NCBI RefSeq assembly: GCF_012273895.1
Contig: NC_052106.1
Span: forward strand, 558,001 to 622,000
Direction of reading: 5' to 3'
Origin: Zerene cesonia
Lineage: Eukaryota > Arthropoda > Insecta > Lepidoptera > Pieridae
DNA length: 64,000 nt
The position numbers were made by a program, and so were the translations under genes. A model generated the notes under the pieces. The model saw only the letters and a program-made list of their open reading frames with translations. It had not been told where the DNA came from and made no database searches. Of this stretch, positions 12,850 through 23,203 are shown piece by piece. The stretch's first letter is position 1; every line of letters starts with the position of its first letter.

Positions 12850-14217
12850 TGTGAACATAATTTGAATTTATTAGTGTAGGCTTGTTATATTATTAGATGT
12901 TTTGCTAAGTTTGCTGTATGAACCACACATTTATGACAGAATTAAGAAAATTGTAGTGAATAATACATCAGCTGAAGAGATCTGTTACACCTAAAATCAA
13001 TGTGTTAAAGCCTTTATTTCCATGTATTATAAAAGGTGGACTTTGATATTATTTTGTAATAAAATGCCATTCTATATTATTAAATGTTATGCATGTTTAA
13101 TTCAGCAGAACTTAAAGTATGTAGGTGCCACGTTTTTTAACTAGAATGGTGAAATGGTGATTTGTTAAATTTAGTCCTGATTTCAAGACACTAGACAGAT
13201 TGATCATGATTAAATCTCCAGTCAAAATGTGGTCTTCTTCCAATGTTTCCCAAATAAATTTCAATAATGGGCAAAATCAAAAAAATATATACATATATAT
13301 TAAATTACTTACAATTAAATGATTCTGTTCAAGTTTATAGATCTAAATAGACAAAAAATAATTCATGGAATATAAATTTTGTAAAGATAAATTTACCATA
13401 ACCATACATAAAAAAACAGCTCTGAAATGTCTATATTTTTATATTAACCACTTACAGGATATAGTTGCATTCGAAGTGTTTTTGCAAAATATAAGTAGGT
13501 AAAGCAATATAAAATTGCCTTATAATCTTTGTATGTGTAAAAATAAATTATTTTGAAAAAATTATTAAAATGCTCTCATTTTAAATACCATTGTGTTGTA
13601 TAATGCTGTACATTGAATGTAATAAATGATACCTAGCTGAAATTTATGGTTTTATTTTTTAAGACGCCCGTCCCGGCTTCGCCCGGATATCAAGATTCCT
13701 GTTTTATCCTAAAGGAGCTTTTAATCGGGATAAAAAGTATCCTATCGCCCAAGTTGGTTTATATTGAAAATTATCAGATATCATCACCATTAAATAATTT
13801 ACAAAATATTTGGCCAGATTACATAGATTTTGTGTTAAGTTTGTAATATTTTCACACAAAAACTGTTTGACCAATATTAAAAATTCTTTCACAGAAGAAA
13901 TTCACCAGAATGCTGCAACTTCACAGTTCACCATTATAATACGGTATATATTAAGTACCGAGGTTATATGGATATAGGGATAGTACAATAGCTTTTATAT
14001 ATTTCAGAATAGCAGTAGTAAACACATTGTAAGTTAGGAAAATGGTGTGAAAACACAAGTACATATTTACAAGTTATCTACAACTCAATGCATATTGCAA
14101 TTTCAACATGACATTTTAAAATTATAACAATTAATTAATATCAAAATATGTTGTTTTGGGTAGGGTAGGGACCACCAAGTAAATAATAAAGTCAATGGTT
14201 TTTACAAATTTATTAAA

Positions 14218-15437
14218 TTACTTCCTCTGTACATTTTGCGGACGTTGCATGTCTCTTGGGAAGTTACTCTTGGGTGGTGTACGGATACGCCTGTCCTTCT
14301 TAGACCTGTTACGCACTACTTTACTGTGGATGGCGCAGGACACACAGTAGTGCAACTTTGCATATAACTTGGGGAGCTGGAATGCTGAAACAAAATTGTT
14401 ATGTGTTAATGTTGGTTTTCATTAAAGTTTATTGTGGGAAAAACATTCAATTTTTGTTTGAATACAGCAATTCCATCTCATTCATAAATCTTATATATAA
14501 AATTCTCGTGTCACAATGTTAGTCTCTATACTCCTCCGAAACGGCTTGACCGATTCCTCTGAAATTTGGTAAGCATATTGGGTAGGTCTGAGAATCGGCT
14601 AACATCTATTTTTCACACCCCTAAATGATAAGAGTAAGGCAGAACAGCGTTTGGGGTGCAGCTAGTTATGTATAAATATGGATCCTTTAATTAATGAAGC
14701 AAGTGCAACTATAGATTCACATATTCCGATCATTCTATACTCTTAGGGAAAAAGGGTTTAGATATAGAAAATTGTGTGAGAGAGCTTTTTAAACTTCTAA
14801 TGGGGATTTGATTCTTGTTAAGATTAAAAACAATCATAAAACAATTACAAGAAATATAAGAGCCTCCTAATAAATTCAACTGCTATATTGTTTAAAATTA
14901 ATGGAATTGTCACATAAACTTTCCAACATCCACCTCAGATCCACTCGATGGATAATCGCGATAACTCGTTGCGATTGTATGATTTAGATATTTTCGGTAT
15001 TTTAGTCACTGATTTACTTAACAATATAATTAATGTTTAAAAGATATTCTTTAACTGCTGCACTTACAGGTGTAAACGGAGGCTTCGTTAATATCTCTCA
15101 CAGCGGCAGCTTCAACGATATTTCTGATCACAAACTTTTTAATAGCCTTGTCCTTTGGCACGCAACGAGCGCAGTTGGTGCATCTCACGGCCTTAACGTG
15201 TCCACGGCCGTGCTTGGCTCGTCCTCCGTTACGGCGTTTGCGTGTCTGAAATCAAAAATTACACCTTCACACCACATGCCTGACATGACAACCACCACGC
15301 GTGCATTGCAAATGAAATCATTTACGAGAAAATACAATGAAATAATATGTCTCGTTCGAAGTTATAGCAATTTAAATGCTTTTTAACAAGTATTAACTTT
15401 TTTAAACCACTTTTATTTTAAAAATTTTACGAACCAT
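14218..15437 (-). CDS. RpS26: 40S ribosomal protein S26 (eS26), right-arm copy
   Basis: Exons on the minus strand: 15437-15435 (ATG), 15245-15068 and 14384-14218. Structure and coding sequence mirror the left copy: 115 residues, same zinc-binding cysteines, same start-codon-only first coding exon. The AATAAA signal is at 14214-14209. No disabling change is visible, so both copies look intact. Confidence 0.96.
14486..14672 (-). mobile_element. Short interspersed repeat, family A, in RpS26 intron 2 (right)
   Basis: Mirror copy of 6826-6993. Small differences at the GC-rich end (ttggggtgca here against ccggcaaacg in the left arm's opposite-strand reading). Confidence 0.7.
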
Positions 15438-16385
15438 TTTTATAACCTCTACAGTAAACGAAGAAGCACGGAAAAGAAAGACTCGATACGCATAGACAAC
15501 GAAAATTGTATGCAGAGTTATATCCGAAAGATGTTAATGTCAACCATAGATTAAATTAGGTTGCAAAATATTTCTTATTATGTGTATCCCATTTTGAACA
15601 TAGAATATAAATAAAATAACTAATTAACCATTTGTTTTTAACGTAACAAATAAGAAAAGGTTGAAAATGAATCAAAGTATCCAATTTAATTATGACACGA
15701 AACATACAAAAATACATACCAACTAAAATAATCAATCAATATTTCTTTTCTTTTTCACATAAAAAAGCTACTAAGCTAACTAAGCTAATACTATTGAAAG
15801 AGTTAAATTCTTGTTTAAAAATATAAACAAAAATATGTATACCTGTATAATATCTATGCATTATGCAAAGTTTTTAAATCGAAAAGTTTCTAAATTAGGT
15901 TTGTAACATTTTTGTAATAGTCACAAGTTATTCTTTACTTATACCTTTTATTCATATTACAATGATATGTTTTATCATAAGGATAAATGTGGGAAATAAA
16001 TCAGAGCACACATTAAAATTTTCTAATTTCTTAAAAACTACCCACGTTCATAGACAATTTTGGACGTGGAATAAGGAATTTGTTTTTCTACATGAACCAA
16101 ATTTATATTCTGTGGCTGGTAAAAATATTTCCTTCATTCAGTCGTTGTGTGTAATATTATTTTTGTTGCTAAATAGTCTCAGTTTCTTTAAATTTTTATT
16201 TGTTCTGCTTACTTTTCTTCTTCCAATCATTCAATTAAACATATTACGAAATAATTCAATATTTGCAAACGATTAAGTTTTATTCGTCATCAAGTGTGTA
16301 ACCATTTTATTACAATCAAAGTGCTATAAAAATTCTTTAAAGTGCAATGTGGCGCAGGTAGTTAATTGTTTGTACCGCGTGTGAA
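15438..16385. promoter_or_regulatory. Shared head-to-head intergenic region of ZFAND4 and RpS26 (right)
   Basis: Mirror of 5116-6046. It differs by a small insertion near 15768-15786, where a 'taagctaac'-type short repeat is present only in this arm. Confidence 0.6.
15460..15483 (-). promoter_or_regulatory. 5'TOP-like pyrimidine tract of RpS26 (right)
   Basis: Mirror of the left-arm tract, read on the minus strand just upstream of the ATG at 15437. Confidence 0.5.
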
Positions 16386-19300
16386 ATGTCACAACATGGA
16401 TACCCTGAGAGACTATCGAATACATCGAAGGGCTTCCAGGAAGATGTGTCCAGCCAACAGACCATGGAAGTCTTGGTGGAAACCCTCACTGGGACAGCGT
16501 TCGAAATCACTGTCTCGCCTTCCGACACTATTTTCGATATAAAGTCGAAAATATATAGAGTAGAAGGTGAGTATTGGGTTTTTCATATGATTACACAATA
16601 TATTGTTTCTTGTTATCACGCGTCATCTCGACAAAGAATGTCGTGGCTTTTGTACTGCGTAAATCATACAAATTTATTGCGTCTAGCATGAACACTTGTT
16701 GATATGAATTAAATTATTTACCTACTATTTAAGGTCACTTTATATCAGTAGATATCCTCAAAAGATTTCAATGAATTTGTAAGACTTTGGACTACTAAAT
16801 ATTGTAAACAAAAGAGCATATTGTATGTTTGTATTCAACATAATAATTTTACTTTTGTCAATATTACATTCATATTATTGCAGGACTTTAATATAGATAA
16901 AAAGTAAGATAACCCAAAAAGGTATGCCTAATAAATTTAATAATATAACTTTGAGATGATGTATGTTACAATTTGTAGGACCTAAATTTGTTATGATTAT
17001 AGCTATTAGAACAATTTTCTTATAATAGGTATCTCTATAGTATATAATTTTTAACAGTTCTAATCCTAAACTAAGTGAAGACAAAGAAAACTTAAAACTT
17101 ATTGAAATAGGTCTGCCATTCTTGAGTAATGAGTGATATATCTGACACAACTTTTATTGTATAATATTATATTAGACTACTTTAAATAAATGTATGCTGA
17201 CCCTACAGATAATAAGATATATTATGTGTAATTAAACATAATCAGTAAACATACTCATAGGTGATATATTTGAATTGTAACCTATTCATAAATGTTACTA
17301 CCACAATATGAAAATACTGTTTACCAATTAGTATTTATACACTTTTTATAATAAAACAGTTGCCTAAATTGCCATGGATATTTTATGGGGAAAGTGTGCT
17401 TAAATGTGTGTAATTGAAGATCTCAAAAACAAGAAATGAGTGACCCTTCAATTACCCTACATCTTTGGCTAATAACTTTTGGAGTTTCTGTCTTGCCTGA
17501 GTAACACAACAGTTATATTTGTTCATATAATTTATAAAAGTTGCCAATTTCTCATTTAAAGTCATCTACAATCATTTAATGTTTTAAAAACATCGAAGGA
17601 TTCTTAGAATTAGAAAAATTCTTCTGAAGAACTTGAATGTTTTTTTTTTTAAAAAGCCCATAAAGCTATGTGGAGGGATTGTGGACTTAACACAATTATT
17701 ATTGTATCTACTATATCACATTGACATTTAATTTAATTTTGTATGTATCTAGCAGATTCTTTACCAAATCCTCTTGTTAAAAAATATACAATATTGCTTG
17801 TTGCATGTTTGCAGTGTTCTATAAAAAGTACATATAAATTTTGAAAATTTTATTCAGGAACATGAATTAACATTATTCCTAAAAACTCTTTAGTTGTCTA
17901 AATAATAAAAGCTTTGCATAGCAACAAGAAATACATGGTGTTCTTTTTAATTCAATGTCAGATGCGGTGAAAGTGATGATTTCATTTGGCCACCCTCCAA
18001 ATTCAGTGAATCAGTATGTGACACATGCACATAATGATTATGCTGGTTTGATAGTGAATGACCACCTGGCATGTAACTATACTAGTTTAAGCCTTCATCT
18101 TAACATGCATTTTATCCACTTAATAGAGAATGTTAGTGAAATAGGCTATACTCAGTTATACAGAAAATAATGTGTATGTCAATGGTAGCACTGGATACAT
18201 AATCATCATATAATTATAATAAATATTATAAATAAATTATACATTTCACCATTAGTCTGTATCCATATGTTCCCACTGCAGAGACACTGGCCTCCTATGT
18301 GGGTTCAGGTCATAAAGGTATACTGGCCAGGTGCAGGTTTGCAGATGTCATATGTCGTCGAACTTTTGATTTTTTGACATGTCGGTTTCTTTGCAATGTT
18401 TCCCTTCACTATTTCAGCCGAGGTGTGATTAATGTGCAGATAAATATATAATGATAATAAATTGTAAATTCAATTTTTTTCTTTCATCGCGTCGTCCGAA
18501 TTCAAACCCAAGACTTTATTTAAATCGGAGGTACACTTTCATTTTTGCACCTGCATAAAGTCCATACAAAAAATGAAGAGACAGATGTATTGATAATATA
18601 ATGTCGTAATTTTTGTTTAATTTTCGTTTTGATGCCTATCTGCTGTTGCAGCAATTATTTCAATCAATAATAAAATAATAAATGGTCATAAAACCTATGA
18701 ATATATTTAATTGACTCGCACACAATACTATAAATAACCACCATTCAACATTCAGGTATCCCAGTAGCCCAACAGCACCTAGTGTACAACTTGCGCGAGC
18801 TAGAAGACGCGCGTTCGCTCCGTGAGCAGTCGGTGTGCGACGGGGCGAAGCTCCGCCTGGTGCTCGGGCTCCGCGGCGGGCCGGTGGCCACGCGTCGCCT
18901 GCCGCCGCCGGAGCCCTGGCACGATATCGAACGGCTGCTAGCTTCTAAAAGGTTTTTCTTTTATATTTACAATTTTACTATGAAGAATGATTTGAATGAG
19001 AAAGTTTTGTTCTATTAAATTTAAGTCATAATCGGAGGATTAAAATCGTTATTTTACCGTTTAAAACTAACCACCAAGTAATATAGGCTAAACTTTTTTC
19101 CCGAGTTCAATCCAGTCAATATAGTCACTTTATAATATAACCCTGATTAGTATTGCCAGGATTAAATAATTCTCTCGTTTTTTAAAGTATTATATTCAAT
19201 AATAATAATTTTTATTTTTTCGGACAGCGGGGAATGCGAGAGCAGCTCGGGCAGCGGCTGCAAGGTGACGGTGGTGGTGTTCCGCGAGGGCGAGCGGGTC

Positions 19301-22300
19301 AACATGCTGCGCGTGAAGGAGAACAAGGACGGCACCTACTCGCCCATCGATAGCAATAAGTGTGAGTGCCGCTTGCTGTGTCCTGTCTTAAGTCACTGTT
19401 AACGGGCTCCTAATGGGGAAACACGCCCGAGACACGCCTCAGGACACCCCCTTAGCAGTCTGTTTAGAGTAAATAAATGTTGTTATAGTTTATTAATACA
19501 TTGTTAAAATCATTAAAGACATAAATTGCCGTATAACATACATTGAAGAGAACTGTATAGTTATATCATAATTTATTATTTTATCAGCAGAAATATAATA
19601 GAGTGGGGTTGGTTGTGAATTTTATCAAAAGCAAGCAGGAAGGTTCACAACAAAGAATAAAAAAAAAAAAAAAATCGAACGCTGAGGCAATTTCTTGTTT
19701 GGCCGAGAGGTCAGGCGTTGTCACGGTACAGCGGAATATGCGGGTTCGAATCGTGATGCGCCTCATGATCAAATTGTTTCAATTCTTTTAAAATTTCTTT
19801 GTTTTTCAAACAATTCTATTCCTCACTTCCACAGACTCATCTTCCCTCAGCCACCTAGTGGAGTGCGACACTGACGAGTGCGTCGGCCTCGGGGCCACTA
19901 GGGCCCCGGGGCCCTCGGGTACCGGTGGGGCTTCCGGCGCCAGCGGCGGCCACGAGAACGCCGTCACGATGGCCAAGATGATGCAGCTGCGGCAAAGGAT
20001 GCACTCGCTCACCACTAGGACGCCTGTTGGTTAGTAGCAATCCAATATATTAGAGTACTAGAGGTCCGCCCTGCCTTCGCCCGTGGTACTTACTTATTTT
20101 TCAGTAATGTATGGGCTATCTAACACTGAAATAATTTTTCATATTGGACCAGTAGTGCCTGAGATGAACTCTCGTACAAACAAACAAACCAAACTCTTTA
20201 CAATATTTGCAACACATTGCAAAATTTGTGTAAACTTGTTAAGATTATGATGATACTAGCTGCGCCCCGCAGTTTCATCCGCGTAAGTTTGTATCCCGTA
20301 GAAATATCGGGATAAAAAGTTGCCTATATGATATTCTAGTTGTCCAGCTATCTACGTACCAAATTTCATTGCAATCGGTTCAGTAATTTTTGCGTGAAAG
20401 AGCAACAAACACACACATCCTTACAAACTTTCACATTTATAATATTAAGTAGGATAGGATAGGAATAGGATAGGATGTAGTATTATACTGAATGTTGCAT
20501 AGGAATTTATACCCACATGTTATAATTTGTATAATAGTTTGTGTAATTAATTTTTTAATTCCTTAATTTTACTTAAGTTTAGTCAAATCTTTGGTGACAG
20601 TCTGTTGCTTTTGAACTTATTTAATATTCAAAGGAAGCTTGTTTTTACAAGGATTTTGTAAAATAAAAGAGCTTAATTATTATTATTTTTTTTAATTTAC
20701 AATGAATGTCAATTCTTTTTTTTTGAAAGGATTTTGTAAAATAAAAGAGCTTAATTATTATTATTTTTTTTAATTTATAATGAACGTCAATTCTTGCAGG
20801 CAAACGAGATATACAAAAGACTAGAAGCGAAGAAATCCTATCCGTCCCTAGTTTACTAGACGATACCGAGTACCGCGCGTACAGTCCGGCCGAAGACTCG
20901 TACCCGTACACGCGCGGGCTCGAGTACTCGCGCGGACTCGAGTATTCGCGCGGGCTCGAGTTCTCGCGCGGACTCGAGTACTCGCGCGGGCTCGACTGCG
21001 CGAGAGGACTTGAGTGCGCGAGAGGGCTGGAGTGCTCATTGGGAGAGCGCTACGCTTTACTCCCGCCCAGTGCTGGTTCGGAGCCCGATTTGCCTGATGC
21101 GGATGACAGGTCAGTTGTGGTGATGTATAATGTTTTTTTGAGGTGATGATGATTATAGTTCTAAAAGATGATGGTGAGATGTCGTTTATCACTCACATGT
21201 TATAAACACCATCTAAAAACCTTTATTATTTTTGACCCCCCCAACTAGTTACATGTAAACATTAGAGCCCAGATGCCAAAAGGGTTCTTTTGATTCAATT
21301 TGAAGGTGGTTTACTGTTTATATATTATAAATTATTATATAATTATTATTATGGTCTTCATTCATCGTTGCGCAGGCTGAAGTTATCGGACGCGCTGTCC
21401 GGCCCCATCCTCGTGAAGCGGGGCGCGGGGGCGGCGGGCGCGGGCGCGGGCGGGGCGGGGGCGGGCGCGGGCGCGGGGGGCGGCGCGGGCGAGCCGGCCG
21501 GCCGCGACACGCACCTCGCGCTGCGGGCCGACTGCGGTGAGTGGACACCTTTATTTTGTTTTTTTTTTTTTGACAGCTGCGTAGTGGCGTTGGCGGGATT
21601 TCAGTTTTATTTTTAAATTTCGAATACAATTTTGTTGCGCCAAAATGGTTGGTTCTTAGGAGTTTTGATGTATGAGAAAAGTTTTTGGGCTGATGTACCG
21701 CAGTTCGCATTGATAAATAAAATAAATAAATTCTGTTTGATACATAAGAATTAGATATTATAACGTGAAATCTGCTAATTTATAAGAAAGTTAGATTGAT
21801 ATATTAGATAAGTAAATAATTAATTTAAGTAACCCTTATTTCTAACTAAATTATTTGTGATTTTCATATAGTAATCTACATCATATAAAATGATGTTTTA
21901 TACCAAAATTGAACCAAACTAAAAAATTTCAAAGACCTCTGTATGTAATTCCAGGACCACTAGTAGTTGGTGAGAGCGGTTGGCGGGCCCGGGGCTTCGG
22001 TTCCAGCTCCCAACTGGCCGGCGGAAGCCTCGCTGGCTCGCTGGCCGGCGGGCTCACCGGCTCACTGGCCGGCGGGCTGGCCGGCAGCCTGGCTCCCGGG
22101 GCCGTGGGTTCCTCGTCAGCGCTGCACGTGCGGAGCGCCCGCCACGCGGCCAGAGCTTCGCCCCCGCTATCTGATGCGCTGTTCTCCTCTTCCACGTCCG
22201 ATTTGGAGCATTTAAAGAGAAATAGGTATGCTATCAGTGAAGTATTTGTTATTGTTTTGTTCAACAGTATGGTAACTAGAATTTCTGCTGGCGTTAAGAC

Positions 22301-23203
22301 ATTATCTTTACAAATAAATACAAAAATAATAAGGTATGATGTTAAAAATTCATTTACAAATGTTCCTTTGTAACATCGTTCAGTCTAGGGCATATAATAC
22401 CTTGTAACATAATTTTGAAATTAATTTAAAACATCTTCAAACGGCAATTTCAATCTGCAATTTCAATCTGCAAATAGTCAAATGCAAGTTCAATGCGTCA
22501 TAACTCAGCCACAACACACATTTGTCAAAGCAAAACGGCGCACCTTCCAGAATCCTGCCCGCGCTCAGCCGCCACCGCAACCGCGAGCACCTGCACCTCA
22601 GCGACGAGCGGCTCGACACGCCCGACCCACAACCCCTACAGTCACCCCAACCCCCCCAACCCCCGCAACCCCTCCAGCCCCCGCACCCCCCGGCGGCCCA
22701 CTCGCCGCCCCGCAACAAGGAGGTCGGCAGCGAGCGGCGGCAGCGGCGCATCGACAAGATCACGGAGCTGGAGCAGAGGGAGGAGAAGGCGGAGAAGGAG
22801 AAGAAGAAGATCAAGATACGGTGCGCGTTCTGCAAGAAGAGATTGAGCATCGCGACCGTGCACACGTGCCGCTGCGGGGTGGAGTTCTGCGCGCCGCACC
22901 GGTACGCCGAGGTGCATGGCTGTGCGTATGATTATAAGGCAAGTTTGCTTCACTTGTTTGTAATATATATATTGTATATAACTGACTTCTTTAAACTCGA
23001 TTTTGACCCATGACCCATGACCATCATGACCCAGAGCAATAAAAATCTGTTCTTCTCTACGACGAATCCAAAGTGCTTCAATAAGAAATCTTAATGAATG
23101 AATAAATGTTTGAGTTTAATTTTTTAAATTTCAGGCGGGAGCCCACTTGTACCTGCAGCGCGCCAACCCGCTGGTGAGCGCGCCCAAGCTGCCCAAGATA
23201 TGA
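16386..23203 (+). CDS. ZFAND4: AN1-type zinc finger and ubiquitin-like domain protein (ZFAND4/ANUBL1 homologue), nine exons
   Basis: Exons: 16386-16566, 18756-18951, 19228-19361, 19835-20029, 20800-21109, 21376-21536, 21955-22225, 22551-22938 and 23135-23203. They sum to 1905 nt (634 residues) in one unbroken frame. The N-terminus (about residues 27-100) is a ubiquitin-like domain starting MEVLVETLTG and ending in LRLVLGLRGG, as in vertebrate ZFAND4; next comes the family block with FREGERVNML. The C-terminus (about 573-612) is an AN1 finger: C-x2-C, then C-x-C-x4-C-x2-H-x5-H-x-C, followed by the family tail ending KLPKI. Between them lie an eightfold hexapeptide repeat (about 272-319), a Gly/Ala run (exon 6), a Ser-Leu-Ala-Gly repeat (exon 7), a Pro/Gln stretch and a Lys/Glu-rich helix (exon 8). 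Intron 8 uses a GC donor. The biochemical function of the family is poorly known; UBL plus AN1 suggests ubiquitin-pathway work (inference). Confidence 0.93.
19640..19795 (+). mobile_element. tRNA-derived SINE-like element in ZFAND4 intron 3 (right)
   Basis: Mirror of 1717-1880: A-box-like near 19700-19718 and B-box GGTTCGAATC at 19743-19752. A long A-run (about 19658-19674) lies upstream. Confidence 0.75.
20254..20449 (-). mobile_element. Short interspersed repeat, family B (right arm)
   Basis: Mirror of 1058-1251 in ZFAND4 intron 4. Confidence 0.75.
20650..20795 (+). repeat. 78-bp tandem duplication before ZFAND4 exon 5, right arm only
   Basis: Two copies of a segment beginning 'aggattttgtaaaataaa' and ending 'tcaattctt', starting at 20650 and 20728. 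Only the second runs into the real acceptor (gcag at 20796-20799); the first has a T-run there. The left arm has one copy. Confidence 0.85.
20907..21050 (+). repeat. 18-bp coding minisatellite in ZFAND4 exon 5
   Basis: Eight units of 18 bp coding for six residues each, consensus (Y/F/C)-(S/A/T)-R-G-L-E. The first five are nearly identical; the last three change to C-A-R-G-L-E and C-S-L-G-E-R. The left-arm equivalent is 505-648, with the same unit number. Confidence 0.9.
21418..21494 (+). repeat. Gly/Ala-coding GC-rich tract in ZFAND4 exon 6
   Basis: A run of ggc/gcg codons coding for an almost pure Gly/Ala stretch between the conserved start of the exon (LKLSDALSGPILVKRG) and its end (THLALRADC). 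It differs by several bases between the two arms. Confidence 0.85.
22014..22100 (+). repeat. Ser-Leu-Ala-Gly repeat in ZFAND4 exon 7
   Basis: Imperfect units of about 12 to 24 bp coding for SLAGGL/SLAGS motifs. It lies beyond the palindrome, so only one copy is seen. Confidence 0.85.

Larger units (their letters stand above)
11274..21569. repeat. Right arm of the 10-kb inverted repeat
   Basis: Mirror of 1-10273. Similarity stops where the window starts on the left side, so the true arm may be longer outside the window. This arm continues into unique sequence (ZFAND4 exons 7-9), so it carries the complete ZFAND4 gene. Confidence 0.95.

Noticed and set aside
19640..19795. Possible serine tRNA gene (A and B boxes present)
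   Set aside because: No full cloverleaf, wrong spacing for arms and anticodon, and related copies are scattered in the window; this is a SINE head.
21909..22373. Long open frames on both strands across the GC-rich ZFAND4 exons (21290-22950)
   Set aside because: They are shadows of the spliced ZFAND4 frame, produced by high GC and repeats; only one frame shows the UBL/AN1 family sequence.
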